The notes below the pieces were generated by a model. The model saw nothing but the letters and a program-made list of their open reading frames with translations. It did no database searches and had not been told where the DNA came from. Shown one piece after another: positions 14,542 to 24,593 of a DNA stretch of 53,180 nt; within the stretch, counting starts at the first letter, position 1; every line of letters starts with the position of its first letter. A program made the translations under genes and the position numbers. Source of the DNA: a virus; the IMG/VR virus record IMGVR_UViG_3300024255_000034, positions 1 to 53,180 of that record. One strand, 5' to 3'.

Positions 14542-15584
14542 TACATTACTACGGAATAGTTGAAGATAGAAATGACCCTCTTGAAATAGGTAGAGTGAGA
14601 GTTCGTATCTATGGTATTCATACTGAGAACAAATCACTAATTGCAACACCCGACCTTCCATGGTCTCAAGTATTACTTCCAACAACCTCTGCAGGTCTTT
14701 CGGGATTTGGAACACAACATGGTTTAGTTGAAGGGTCAACTATTGTTGGGTTCTTTCGTAATGATGTTGATATGCAAGACTTTATTATCATTGGTTCTGT
14801 TGCAGGTATACCTTCAGAAGGTTATCGAAAAGATGCAAATGATAAGATTAAAAAAAGAACTCCTGATGAAGGTTTCAGTGACCCTAGACGATTAACCAAA
14901 GCTGATTATGATAAAACGGTTGACGGTAAAAATCCACCCGAAGTTAAAAGACCTTTTGGACTAGAACATGGATTAGACACTGCACCTATCAAACCAAAAA
15001 AATTAAAGTTAAAATATTCAGGAAAGGGGTCTTCATATGAGAATCCAAAACTTACTGAAAAAGATTTACCACTATATCCTTTATATACAGACGAATCAGA
15101 TGTATCAAAATATGCAAGAGGTGAGATAGAATATGATAAAGGTGGTGATAATGAGAAAGCTGGTGTCGTAGAATTAGGAGGAAGGGATACTTATTTTAAT
15201 TCTACTGTTATGAATCCACCTTCCAGTTTTCATGATATACCTTCACCTCAATATCCATATAACAAAGTTTATGAATCTGAATCGGGTCACATAATAGAAG
15301 TAGACGATACAAGAGATGCAGAAAGGATTGCAGTGGAACATAGAACAGGAACCTTCTTTGAAATACACCCTGATGGTTCTCAGGTTACTAGAATTGTAAA
15401 TGACAATTGGTATGCTGTATACAAAGACAATGAAATGTATGTTGGTGGTAATTGTAAAGTTTATGTAGAAGGAAATGCGAAGATAGAAGTTAAGGGAACA
15501 ACTGATATAGAATCAACAGGAAATCTATCAGTCGTTGCACCACAAATAAGTTTAGACGGTACAGTTATTAAGTTGAATTCATAA
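14538..15584 (+). CDS. 5: gp5-like central spike without lysozyme domain
   Basis: A 348-residue protein with two parts of T4 gp5 (575 aa). Residues 1-95 are the OB-fold (HYYGIVEDRNDPLEIGRVRVRIYG ... DFIIIGSVAGIP). Residues about 245-348 are a VgrG-like beta-helix, with SGHIIEVDDT, TGTFFEIHPDGSQ and short repeats (YVGGNCKVYVEGNAKIEVKG). The region between is a polar linker. It has no lysozyme fold and no Glu...Asp/Thr catalytic pattern, so cell-wall cleavage must be done by another protein or not at all. It is coupled to gene 27. Confidence 0.87.
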   Translation: MIHYYGIVEDRNDPLEIGRVRVRIYGIHTENKSLIATPDLPWSQVLLPTTSAGLSGFGTQHGLVEGSTIVGFFRNDVDMQDFIIIGSVAGIPSEGYRKDANDKIKKRTPDEGFSDPRRLTKADYDKTVDGKNPPEVKRPFGLEHGLDTAPIKPKKLKLKYSGKGSSYENPKLTEKDLPLYPLYTDESDVSKYARGEIEYDKGGDNEKAGVVELGGRDTYFNSTVMNPPSSFHDIPSPQYPYNKVYESESGHIIEVDDTRDAERIAVEHRTGTFFEIHPDGSQVTRIVNDNWYAVYKDNEMYVGGNCKVYVEGNAKIEVKGTTDIESTGNLSVVAPQISLDGTVIKLNS

Positions 15585-16666
15585 TGGCACTTATACTTCC
15601 AGTAATACCTCTAAGTCTTCCATGTCCCGATGGAACTATAATCAATCTACCAACAAAGGCAGACTTAGTCAATGCAATTGCAAAGATAGGAGATATACCC
15701 AGTCAACTAAAAGTTTATCTTGTAACGAATGCAAGTGAGATAACTGCAGAGGCAAGAGAACAGATTGAAAAAATTATCAAAGAAGTAGAAGACTTCATGG
15801 ACAAACTTGCAAATATCGCTTCTCCTTATTGGGATAAGGGAACAGTTCGTAATTGGGGTAAAGAGGCCAGAGAAGCAATAGAAGAACTATTACAAGAGTT
15901 TCATATCTACATCCCAGTAAAGATTATGGAATTGATTAGTAAGATTATTCCAGTGTCATTTACGGTCACTCTTTTAGGAATAAGTATAGATGTACTTAAA
16001 ATCTTAACCAAAGAAGAACAGACAAATATAAAAATCCAAATCGGTGCAAAGGTAGATACCTTTTATGCACTCATTCCTGATGAGTATAAATTATTTGACG
16101 GTGAGTTTGGAATAGAATGTAATGAGTGGAAAGCAAAAGTTATATGGAAGTATCTAAAAAGTGAAATTATGGATTGGGTGACTAACTCCATATTCAAGTT
16201 ATTTGATAAACTTATAGGTAAGTTTGAAGATATATGGAAAGCACTAAAACTTCCAAGTCTACCTGCTCTTTTTTCATTTGATTTGGGTGCATTAATTAAT
16301 CTATGGAAGGCACAAGCAAAAGCAAAGTTTGGGGAAAAGACTAAAGAGTATAGAGAGTATATTATAAACAAACTAGAAAGTTTAAAAATTGCTGGATTTG
16401 ACATACTTGCAATCATAGGTAGTAAGGTTGAATTAACTGTACAATCACTAGAAGATAAAATCAATGAGATAATTTCAGACTTTAGAGATTTTATAATTAA
16501 CTGGAAAAAGAAACTACTATTTGATTGGGTTAAAATTGTAGAAAAGTTCTTTAAAGCAATAGGACTTGGTAAGATATTTGATTTCATAAATCTAACATTT
16601 TGTGATTTACTAAAACTTGTAGGCTTTCCACAATCAATTGACATTTCACTTCCCAAGAACGTATAA
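15584..16666 (+). CDS. putative helical tail/hub structural protein
   Basis: A 360-residue, mostly helical protein starting LPVIPLSLPCPDGTIINLPT. Repeated amphipathic helices follow (KVYLVTNASEITAEAREQIE; EEVEDFMDKLANIASPYW), with Trp/Phe-rich hydrophobic stretches. Its place between gene 5 and gene 25 is shared by uncharacterised structural proteins in marine T4-like phages. It overlaps the end of gene 5 by one base. I do not recognise the fold. A hub-associated or second tape-measure-like protein would fit the helix content. It has no recognisable enzyme motif. Confidence 0.5.
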   Translation: MALILPVIPLSLPCPDGTIINLPTKADLVNAIAKIGDIPSQLKVYLVTNASEITAEAREQIEKIIKEVEDFMDKLANIASPYWDKGTVRNWGKEAREAIEELLQEFHIYIPVKIMELISKIIPVSFTVTLLGISIDVLKILTKEEQTNIKIQIGAKVDTFYALIPDEYKLFDGEFGIECNEWKAKVIWKYLKSEIMDWVTNSIFKLFDKLIGKFEDIWKALKLPSLPALFSFDLGALINLWKAQAKAKFGEKTKEYREYIINKLESLKIAGFDILAIIGSKVELTVQSLEDKINEIISDFRDFIINWKKKLLFDWVKIVEKFFKAIGLGKIFDFINLTFCDLLKLVGFPQSIDISLPKNV

Positions 16667-16669
16667 ATA
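16662..16669 (+). promoter_or_regulatory. T4-type late promoter for gene 25, predicted leaderless
   Basis: Perfect TATAAATA followed by GTATT and the ATG at 16675. With T4 geometry, +1 is the A of the ATG. No Shine-Dalgarno precedes the gene. Confidence 0.7.
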
Positions 16670-16674
16670 GTATT

Positions 16675-17094
16675 ATGGCACAATATGTTAACAATGGAAC
16701 AACAGTCGCAAGTGAGAACATTTACTCGGACTTAAACATTTCCTTTAAGGCACATCCAATTACGGGAGATGTGACAAGAACCACTGATGTTGATTCAGTT
16801 ATAAGGTCTATAAAAAATATAGTATCAACTAATGCATATGAAAGACCATTCAAACCAAATTTTGGTGCAGACATAAGGTCTATGTTATTTGAATTAGATA
16901 CTACCATGTTTGGTCAGGATAGGGTTGCAAAAAGAATTGCAAATAAAATAGAAACTTTTGAACCTAGAGTAAGTGATGTGAAAATATCATTAGACGAAGT
17001 AAACCGTAATGAACTAAACATGACAATTTACTTTAGAGTAATAAACAGTATTAATGTAGAAGAGATTCAGTACATATTGACAAGGACACGATAA
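16675..17094 (+). CDS. 25: gp25 baseplate wedge protein
   Basis: A 139-residue protein (T4 gp25 is 132 aa) of the gp25/TssE family. Diagnostic block: YSDLNISFKAHPITGDVTRT, then VIRSIKNIVSTNAYERPFKPNFGADIRSMLFE, with the conserved EPR triplet (FEPRVSDV). gp25 sits in the inner wedge with gp6 and gp53 and helps start sheath polymerisation. Its stop overlaps the ATG of gene 6 by one base. Confidence 0.95.
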   Translation: MAQYVNNGTTVASENIYSDLNISFKAHPITGDVTRTTDVDSVIRSIKNIVSTNAYERPFKPNFGADIRSMLFELDTTMFGQDRVAKRIANKIETFEPRVSDVKISLDEVNRNELNMTIYFRVINSINVEEIQYILTRTR

Positions 17095-18965
17095 TGGCTA
17101 TAAAAAGTTCACAATTAAACATAACCGATTTAGATTTTGATGATATATCAGTAAACCTTAGAAATTATCTTAAAGGACAAGACCAATTCAAAGACTATGA
17201 CTTTGATGGTTCAAACATGTCTGTATTAATAGACTTACTTTCATATGCTTCACACATTGGTGCAGTTAATACTAACATTGCAGCTTCAGAACTGTTCTTA
17301 GATTCTGCTCAAATCAGAAAGAACGTAGTGTCTCGTGCAAAGGATTTAGGATTTATTCCTCAATCAGAAACGGGGTCAACTGCAATTGTAGATATTACAC
17401 TTAATGACGTGAGGAATCCTGATGGAACTTACCCGACAACTACTGAAATGACTTTAAGTAGAGGTTCTATTTTTAACACTACCTTTGATGGTAGTACATA
17501 TTCCTTTGTGTGTCCAACTACAATAAAACCAATACAAAATGGTGATTCTTATGTTTACAATCAAGTAAACTTAGTTCAAGGAATATATGCAAGTGATACT
17601 TTCGTATATGATTCACAATTACCTAATCCTAAATTTGTACTAACTAACAACAGAGTTGATAAATCAAGAATACAAGTAAGTGTAAACTCAAATGGTGTTT
17701 CAACAACTTATGCATTATCAACTAATATCTCAACAATAACAACAGAGTCTACCGTCTTCTATGAACAAGAAAACGAAGATGGTTTTAGAGAAATATATTT
17801 TGGAGATGGTGTATTAGGTAAACAACTATTAGACGGTGACATTATAACTATGACTTATATTATAGTAGATAAGAAACATGCAAATGGTGCTAGAACATTT
17901 TCAATGTTAAACAATATTAATGGGTTTTCAAATACCACAATAACTGCCTCTTCAGTTGCTCAAGGTGGTGCAGAGAAAGAGTCTATAGATTCCATCAAGT
18001 TTAAAGCTAATAAGTTCTATACTTCACAAAACAGACTAGTCACATTGAATGACTACAAAGCAAAAGTCAGTGAGTATTATCCAAATGCAGACGCAGTTGC
18101 AGTATGGGGTGGTGAAGATAACAATCCACCTGAGTATGGAAAAATATTTGTTGCTCTAAAACCTAAGAACTCTGATTACTTATCCGATACTGAAAAAAGT
18201 AATGTTATTAAAAAGTTAAATGCATTGAACATGTTAACAGTTAGACCAACTATTGTTAACCCTGAAATTATTAAGATACTTATATCTTCAACATTTAAAT
18301 ATAACCCAAATGCAACTTCATTGTCAGAGGGTGAGTTGGAGACTGTAGTTACAAATGCAATCAACACATTCGATAATCAAAACTTAAGTAATTTTGATTC
18401 AATCTTTAGACACTCTAATCTTATAAAAGATATAGACAATTCAAACGATTCAATTCTTTCTAACACAACAAACATTAGATTGAAAAAATCTCAAAAAGTT
18501 TTTACAGACACTACAAGAGGTGTAGTTGTTGAGTTCGGTAATGGACTTTACAACCCACATGTAGGTCATGCAAAGGCTAGTGGTGGTATTTTATCCACTA
18601 CTGGTTTCAAAGTTTCAGGTGATTCAGTAAATACTCAGTATTTTGATGATGACGGTAATGGTAATCTAAGAAGATACTATCTATCGGGGTCAACAAGAAT
18701 CTATCAAGATAGTTCTGCAGGAACTGTAGACTATTCAACTGGAAAAATTTCAATCAATACTGTTTTCTTTACTTCGGTAGTAAATGTAGACAGTACGATT
18801 GACTTTACCGTTATCCCTAATAGTTTGGATGTGGTTGCAACTAGAGGTAATCTAGTTGATATCGACCAACAATCTATTACGGTGAAAGGTGAAATAGACA
18901 CCATCGCAAGTGGTGAATCAAGTGCTGGAGTTGGTTATACATCAACCTCTTCCAGTAGTTATTAA
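17094..18965 (+). CDS. 6: gp6 baseplate wedge protein (baseplate J-like)
   Basis: A 623-residue protein (T4 gp6 is 660 aa). The N-terminus QLNITDLDFDDISVNLRNYLKGQDQFKDYDFDGSN is typical of gp6, as are LIDLLSYASHIGAVNTNIAASELFLDSAQIRKNVVSRAKDLGF and the mid-protein YFGDGVLGKQL and SVAQGGAEKESIDSIK baseplate_J elements. gp6 dimers make the continuous inner ring of the baseplate. The C-terminal 130 residues are beta-rich and Ser/Thr-rich. It is coupled to gene 25. Confidence 0.9.
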   Translation: MAIKSSQLNITDLDFDDISVNLRNYLKGQDQFKDYDFDGSNMSVLIDLLSYASHIGAVNTNIAASELFLDSAQIRKNVVSRAKDLGFIPQSETGSTAIVDITLNDVRNPDGTYPTTTEMTLSRGSIFNTTFDGSTYSFVCPTTIKPIQNGDSYVYNQVNLVQGIYASDTFVYDSQLPNPKFVLTNNRVDKSRIQVSVNSNGVSTTYALSTNISTITTESTVFYEQENEDGFREIYFGDGVLGKQLLDGDIITMTYIIVDKKHANGARTFSMLNNINGFSNTTITASSVAQGGAEKESIDSIKFKANKFYTSQNRLVTLNDYKAKVSEYYPNADAVAVWGGEDNNPPEYGKIFVALKPKNSDYLSDTEKSNVIKKLNALNMLTVRPTIVNPEIIKILISSTFKYNPNATSLSEGELETVVTNAINTFDNQNLSNFDSIFRHSNLIKDIDNSNDSILSNTTNIRLKKSQKVFTDTTRGVVVEFGNGLYNPHVGHAKASGGILSTTGFKVSGDSVNTQYFDDDGNGNLRRYYLSGSTRIYQDSSAGTVDYSTGKISINTVFFTSVVNVDSTIDFTVIPNSLDVVATRGNLVDIDQQSITVKGEIDTIASGESSAGVGYTSTSSSSY

Positions 18966-18983
18966 TCGTTATGTAGAAAGTGG

Positions 18984-18998
18984 TCGGGAGTCCCCCGA
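18984..18998 (+). other. hairpin in the gene 6 - 19041 gap
   Basis: TCGGG (18984-18988) pairs with CCCGA (18994-18998) around a five-base loop, in a 75-base gap after gene 6. No U-run follows, so it is more likely an RNA stabiliser or weak attenuator than a terminator. Confidence 0.3.
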
Positions 18999-19040
18999 GT
19001 AGTTTCCCATTAATTTGGATTTTATAGGAGTAAAATTAAA

Positions 19041-19514
19041 ATGGCAGATAAAAAAATAAGTGCTTTAACAGCAGTCGCAGATTCAGAAATCGGTGCTGAT
19101 GATTTATTGCATATAGTAGATAATCCTGGCGGAACACCAGTAAATAAAAAAATGACAATTGGTCAATTGTTTGAAAATATCCCTACTCACCTTGCAGTAG
19201 ATGATATTACAACTTTGACTGCTACAGCAGCAAACCTTGCATCATCATTCGTATCAGCGATTGACTTGTCAGGTGCTAGTGCTTCAGTTGCATTTACTTT
19301 AGATGACGGTACAGATGTTGGTCAGATTAAAATCATTTATGCAAAAACTGAACCTGCAAGTTCATACAGTGCAAACATTGAAGTCACTAACTGGGGTTAT
19401 TCATCAACTTCAGGTACTGAAATAGTACTAGACTCACAAGGTGAAGCTGTGATTTGTATTTGGGACGGTTCTAAATGGTACCCAATTTCTGTTTTCGGTG
19501 CAACAGTACAGTAA
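19041..19514 (+). CDS. conserved virion/fibre-associated protein
   Basis: A 157-residue protein starting MADKKISALTAVADSEIGADDLLHIVDNPGG, an N-terminal block shared by many marine phage structural proteins. From about residue 55 it is beta-rich (SASVAFTLDDGTDVGQIKII ... SKWYPISVFGATVQ), like a small jelly-roll or fibre tip domain. Between gene 6 and gene 7 it is likely a wedge-associated decoration. It has a TAGGAG ribosome binding site. Exact role unknown. Confidence 0.6.
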   Translation: MADKKISALTAVADSEIGADDLLHIVDNPGGTPVNKKMTIGQLFENIPTHLAVDDITTLTATAANLASSFVSAIDLSGASASVAFTLDDGTDVGQIKIIYAKTEPASSYSANIEVTNWGYSSTSGTEIVLDSQGEAVICIWDGSKWYPISVFGATVQ

Positions 19515-19522
19515 AATAGAAT

Positions 19523-22500
19523 ATGAAAGAATATGCAACAGATAGTCTAAGTTCTAGACTTCCAAATCTCTTACCTGAATTTGTAAGAGAGGAAAGTCCT
19601 GCACTTGAGGCATTTCTAAAGTCATATTTTGAATACTTAGAAGCAGAGATAATTACATTATCTTCGCAATCAGTTCTTGATAATTTAAGTTTGGAAGATG
19701 GTATCGGAGACCTATTATTGGAATCCGATACCAGTTTTTCACCGACTTCAGAGTCATCTAAAATTATTACAGAACAATCAATTTTAAATCCAACATTATT
19801 AGCCTCTCCATTTACTAAAGGAGAATATGTTGTTGGTACTAAATCTAAATCCGTTGCAAGAATTGATATTGTAATTGAGGATAAGATTTATGTAAACACT
19901 ATATCAGGAAATGGTTTCTTAAAAGGAGAAACAATTACTGGTAGAGAATCAAAACAAACAGGTGTAGTTGGAAGTTTTAAACAGAACTCTGTTCTTGCAA
20001 ACAATAAACTATTAGACTACTCTGATATTGATAGAACCTCTGAAGAGTTTTTACAATACTTCCAAAATGATTTTATACCTTCATTAGATATAGGTTCTAC
20101 TGTTGACCGAAGGTTAACAATAAAACACATTAAAGATTTATATCAGACAAAAGGAACTGCAGAATCTGTACAGTTCTTAATGAGACTGTTGTATGGTCAA
20201 GACGCAACTATTAGATACCCCGACAATGAAACAATATATCTAAACGAATCAGACTATAGTCAAGTAAGAAGAATGAGGGTGGAAGTTGTATCTGCACCCC
20301 CACAACAAACAGATAGAATTATTCAGTATCAAGGTGATACTAAAATAATCGAGGCAGAATCAGTCGTAGAAAATGTATTTGTAGATTCTGTTGAAGAAAG
20401 AAAATATTCAATAGAGATTACAGATAATCATATTGGTAACTTTACACAAGGCTCTACCGTCACATTTATAGACCGTGATGGTATTACAGAATATACTGGA
20501 ACTGTTATAGGGGTTGTTAATGATGTATCAGACGAATCATCTTCGACCTACATATCGCATAATGATAGTGGGGACTTACTATTAGAAACAGGTGGTGGTT
20601 TATTACTAGAAGAATCATCAATAGGTTCATTGTATTCATTTAATGATAAGGTATTCTTTGCAGGTAGTAAGGATAACACGAATGCTTCAGAATGTCAAGC
20701 AAGAGTTGACGGTTTATCTAAAGGTGGTATTACAGAAATTTTCATTGAGACAGGTGGTCAAAACTATGAAGGTGGAGACCTAATTGTATTTGACAACACT
20801 GGAACATCAGGCGGTGGTGCAGAAGCGGTAATCGGTTCAGTAGGAGACGAAGTATTACTAGAAGGTGGTTCTACATTTGGACATTATGAAGTCACTGCAA
20901 CTGCAGGTCAAACTCTAGTGGGTGGGCCTGGTGTTAGAGACGACAATGGCAATCTAATTATATTCAACGATAATACACTTAAAGTTTTTGTTGATGATGT
21001 ATTACAAACACCAAACACATCATATACTGAAAGAGACTATTCACATAAAAACGATAGAGTGACATTTACTAATGCTCTTTCTGCTGGTCAGAGAGTTGAC
21101 ATGTATACTGAGTTCAATCAATTATTATATGAAGACGGAGAAGAGATAAACTTAGAAACTACTGTTGGTAATATTAGAAGTGTTAAAATATTAAGTGGTG
21201 GTGCAGGTTATGAATCAATTCCTACTGCATTCCCAGGCGGATACATTTACTTTGACGACCTTAGTGGATTTGTTTTAAATGAAGTTTTGACTGGTGGAAT
21301 ATCTAATGCAACAGCAACTATTATAAAAATAGAAGAAGATAAGAAACGAGTAGTTGTAAAAAGATTATCAACTGATACTGGTACATTCCAAAATGCTGAA
21401 ACAATCAATGGTGGAACATCTCTTACTGCACGTGCAAACACACAAGTAAGTGTTTCAAGTGGTACAGGTGGTAAGATATTCTGTTTCTCAGATGAGATTG
21501 GTGGAATTAAATCACTAAACATTATTGAACAAGGTAGAGACTATACAGAAGATTCAGTAGTATCAAACAAATCTGTATTCCCCATGTTGATTACTACACC
21601 AACTAATACTTTAAACAAAGGTGTGACCATTACAGGTCAATCATCAGGAACAACAGCTGAGATTGTTGACTATGATGCAGATAGACACATATTAAAGTAT
21701 ACAAATTTAGACGGACACTTCTTAATAGACGAAGTTGTCACATACCAAAACACCGACCAATTTGAGGTAATGAAATCCAACCCATTTAATGCAAGAGGTA
21801 AGTTTGGTGGTGAAGGTATAATACAAGAACAATTCTTAACAGACAAAGGACATATAAACGCATCTGCAACAAACCTTCAAGACAGTAGATACTATCAAAC
21901 TCATTCATATGTTATTAAGGTTGGAGAATCAATTAACAAATATAGGTCTGCAGTTAAAGACCTACTTCACCCTGCTGGACATATATTCTTTGGTGAGGTT
22001 GCATTAGAAAATTCAATTAGTGGACAAACAAGAACCTCTAAGTTCCAACCAACAATTATTATGGTAATGGAACCTGTTCTTTCTGTATCAAATGCTTTTG
22101 CAAATTCATTAAGAACATATCTCTTACATGCAGATATGTCTGCAACAGGCCCCGAAGGTGGTATTGGTCTATTGACGCTTGACGAAGCAGGACAACCTGT
22201 ATATAATACAGACCCTAGAACTGGTGGTGCAATAACAGAACCCAATACAGAATATGGTGACTCTAAAATGAGAAACCGTCATATGAACATTCTGAAGATT
22301 GTAAACAAATCTATACCTTCAGTTAGAAATGATAATGTAAGAGGAGTTGTTCGTTCAGTAGGTTCTATCAATCTAATGGACAATCAAGATACACTAGACT
22401 ACCATAATAGAAAATTTGTAGCCGCAGACCAAGGTAAAATAGTAGATTTGTATCAACCAAGTGAAGAAATTTTAGTAATGGAAGACGGAAGTAAGATAGA

Positions 22501-23050
22501 ACTTGAAGAAGAAGCATGTATCATGAGATTTGAAGAAAGAAGATTTGCAGAAGTCAAGGGAGAGGCTGGGGATAGAATTATATCTGAAGACAATGAGACT
22601 TTAATACGATTAGAATCTGCAACAACTACAGAAGAAATACAATATTTTGTATCAGAAAGAAATCCCGACCTAAATGATAAGTATACTCTATTTGAAAATG
22701 GAGATAGAATTGTATTTGAGGACGAAAGTGCAATGATTGATGAACAATCATCCGATTCTTCCGTACCTTCTACTACATTTGCATCGTTTGGAACAAACTT
22801 TAAATCCCTAAATACCATTACAGGACAAAGAATATACGATATATCATATTACCTAAAAGATGAAACTGATGGTGATGATATAGTATTAGAAGATGGGTAT
22901 GGAAACATTCTAAGTGAAGAGTCTAAACCCGAAGGTTTGAGAATTAGTGACTTAAATGATTACTATCCTAACCTATTCATTCCCGAATTTGAAAAAAGGG
23001 AGTTAAAAAGAACAAATATTACATATAGTGCATACATAAAGTCTGCCTAG
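19523..23050 (+). CDS. 7: gp7-like baseplate wedge initiator
   Basis: A 1,175-residue protein (T4 gp7 is 1,032 aa). The N-terminus (SSRLPNLLPEFVREESPALEAFLKSYFEYLE) and the block TIKHIKDLYQTKGTAESVQFLMRLLYGQDATIRYPD are the marine gp7 signature. gp7 binds gp10 and gp8 and starts wedge assembly. The rest is a chain of beta modules with repeated glycine-rich turns (ETGGQNYEGGDLIVFDNTGT). Several acidic 'LEDG/LLLE' repeats occur near residues 350-365 and in the last 200 residues. It is followed by a late promoter and gene 8. Confidence 0.85.
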   Translation: MKEYATDSLSSRLPNLLPEFVREESPALEAFLKSYFEYLEAEIITLSSQSVLDNLSLEDGIGDLLLESDTSFSPTSESSKIITEQSILNPTLLASPFTKGEYVVGTKSKSVARIDIVIEDKIYVNTISGNGFLKGETITGRESKQTGVVGSFKQNSVLANNKLLDYSDIDRTSEEFLQYFQNDFIPSLDIGSTVDRRLTIKHIKDLYQTKGTAESVQFLMRLLYGQDATIRYPDNETIYLNESDYSQVRRMRVEVVSAPPQQTDRIIQYQGDTKIIEAESVVENVFVDSVEERKYSIEITDNHIGNFTQGSTVTFIDRDGITEYTGTVIGVVNDVSDESSSTYISHNDSGDLLLETGGGLLLEESSIGSLYSFNDKVFFAGSKDNTNASECQARVDGLSKGGITEIFIETGGQNYEGGDLIVFDNTGTSGGGAEAVIGSVGDEVLLEGGSTFGHYEVTATAGQTLVGGPGVRDDNGNLIIFNDNTLKVFVDDVLQTPNTSYTERDYSHKNDRVTFTNALSAGQRVDMYTEFNQLLYEDGEEINLETTVGNIRSVKILSGGAGYESIPTAFPGGYIYFDDLSGFVLNEVLTGGISNATATIIKIEEDKKRVVVKRLSTDTGTFQNAETINGGTSLTARANTQVSVSSGTGGKIFCFSDEIGGIKSLNIIEQGRDYTEDSVVSNKSVFPMLITTPTNTLNKGVTITGQSSGTTAEIVDYDADRHILKYTNLDGHFLIDEVVTYQNTDQFEVMKSNPFNARGKFGGEGIIQEQFLTDKGHINASATNLQDSRYYQTHSYVIKVGESINKYRSAVKDLLHPAGHIFFGEVALENSISGQTRTSKFQPTIIMVMEPVLSVSNAFANSLRTYLLHADMSATGPEGGIGLLTLDEAGQPVYNTDPRTGGAITEPNTEYGDSKMRNRHMNILKIVNKSIPSVRNDNVRGVVRSVGSINLMDNQDTLDYHNRKFVAADQGKIVDLYQPSEEILVMEDGSKIELEEEACIMRFEERRFAEVKGEAGDRIISEDNETLIRLESATTTEEIQYFVSERNPDLNDKYTLFENGDRIVFEDESAMIDEQSSDSSVPSTTFASFGTNFKSLNTITGQRIYDISYYLKDETDGDDIVLEDGYGNILSEESKPEGLRISDLNDYYPNLFIPEFEKRELKRTNITYSAYIKSA

Positions 23051-23053
23051 TGT

Positions 23054-23061
23054 TATAAATA
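23054..23061 (+). promoter_or_regulatory. T4-type late promoter for gene 8
   Basis: Perfect TATAAATA followed by GTATTA, with predicted +1 near 23067. The leader contains a GAGGAG ribosome binding site (23075-23080) at normal distance from the ATG at 23091, so this promoter has a conventional leader. Confidence 0.7.
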
Positions 23062-23090
23062 GTATTAAATATCTGAGGAGATAAAGAAAA

Positions 23091-24554
23091 ATGGCAGCAA
23101 TTATAACAGAGAAGTTTCGTACACATAATGCGAAACAATTTAAAGAGGACTTCGGTGAAAGTGCCTCATCAACATACATTTTCATAGGTCGTTCCCATTC
23201 ATGGGCAGACGATACTTCCCCACCAGTTCCAGTAAACGGAACAAGTGAGGAAATGGATTCATTTTCAGATATGCTTTCTATGAAGAAAGTGTCTACTGCA
23301 GACGTTTCTCATGCATTAACAAGATATGATTGGACAACAGGAACTACATATGATGAATATGCACATGACATTAGTTCTTCAGAAACTTCATCAGGTTCAA
23401 GTGCAAACAACCTATTCAGTTCTAAGTTTTATGTTTTAACAGACGACTATAATGTTTACAAATGTATCAGAACAGGAAGAAATTCTTCAGGTGCAACAGT
23501 TGCTTCAACTGTAAAACCAACTGGAACAAGTGCAACAGACCTAGTGTATACCTCAGACACTGGTGCAGCTGCAGGATATATTTGGAAGTACATGTATACA
23601 GTATCTGCTGCTGATACAATTAAGTATGTTACTTCAGACTTTATCCCAGTAAAAACATTGGGTGCTAAAACTGCTGTTGCTGGTACAGGAACAAACGGTC
23701 AGTTAGGTTCAACTGCAACAAACGACTCATCTTCACTATGGGATGTAGAAAACTCTGCAACTTCAGGTGCAATCTACCATGTAAGAGTAGATAATGCTGG
23801 TTCAGGTTATACGCCTGGAACATATACTAGTGTTGCTATAGACGGTGACGGTTCAAGTGCAACTTGTTCAGTAACTGTTGGTTCTGGCGGTGGTATCACA
23901 TCTGTTTCAGTAACTACATCTGCATATGGTTCAGGTTATAAACGTGCATCTATTGATGTTGCAGGTATATCAGGAATCGGAAGTGGTTCAAGTGCAATAT
24001 TAACACCAATTATATCACCTATGAACGGACATGGTGCAGACCCAGTTGAAGAACTAGGTGGAAACTATGTAATCGTAAACTCAAGATTTGAGTTTAACGA
24101 AGGTTCGGGTGACTTCCCAACAGATAACGATTTCAGAAGAATAGGTTTATTACAAGACCCATTCAGTGCAGGAACAACAACAGTTGCAACTGCAACAACA
24201 CTTGGTGCATATTATAAGATGACATTATCAAGTGTTTCAGGACTATCCGTAGATGATATTATTCTTAATGCATCTTCAGACGGTAATGGAGTTGCAGTGT
24301 CAAGAATTATATCAATTAATGGTTCAGTTCTATCACACCAACCTATTGCAAATAGTGACGGTGGGTATGTAAACTTTGCACAAAACGATACTGTTTTTAA
24401 AAGTGGTGCCACCATTGGTAATGCTGATACAATAGATGCAACATTCCCCGAAGTTGAAAGATTTACAGGTAATATTCTGTATATTGAAAACAGGGGTGCT
24501 GTGACTAGAGCTGCAGACCAAATCGAAGATATTAAATTAATTATAGAAATGTAA
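23091..24554 (+). CDS. 8: gp8-like baseplate wedge protein
   Basis: A 487-residue protein (T4 gp8 is 334 aa). The opening AAIITEKFRTHNAKQFKEDFGESASSTYIFIGRSHSWADD is the typical marine gp8 N-terminus. YKCIRTGRNSSGATV and GYIWKYMYTVSAAD continue the family pattern. T4 gp8 is a wedge dimer bridging gp7 and gp10. The central glycine-rich beta region (DNAGSGYTPGTYTSVAIDGD and similar) explains the extra length. It has its own late promoter. Confidence 0.87.
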   Translation: MAAIITEKFRTHNAKQFKEDFGESASSTYIFIGRSHSWADDTSPPVPVNGTSEEMDSFSDMLSMKKVSTADVSHALTRYDWTTGTTYDEYAHDISSSETSSGSSANNLFSSKFYVLTDDYNVYKCIRTGRNSSGATVASTVKPTGTSATDLVYTSDTGAAAGYIWKYMYTVSAADTIKYVTSDFIPVKTLGAKTAVAGTGTNGQLGSTATNDSSSLWDVENSATSGAIYHVRVDNAGSGYTPGTYTSVAIDGDGSSATCSVTVGSGGGITSVSVTTSAYGSGYKRASIDVAGISGIGSGSSAILTPIISPMNGHGADPVEELGGNYVIVNSRFEFNEGSGDFPTDNDFRRIGLLQDPFSAGTTTVATATTLGAYYKMTLSSVSGLSVDDIILNASSDGNGVAVSRIISINGSVLSHQPIANSDGGYVNFAQNDTVFKSGATIGNADTIDATFPEVERFTGNILYIENRGAVTRAADQIEDIKLIIEM

Positions 24555-24559
24555 TTATC

Positions 24560-24576
24560 GGGGACTTAGTGTCCCC
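24560..24576 (+). terminator. hairpin after gene 8
   Basis: GGGGAC (24560-24565) pairs with GTCCCC (24571-24576) around TTAGT. The stem is GC-rich in an AT-rich genome and shares its GGGGACTTAGT half with the terminator at 39083-39111. No U-run follows, so termination would be partial. Confidence 0.4.
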
Positions 24577-24593
24577 ACAACAGGTTAAGGAAT

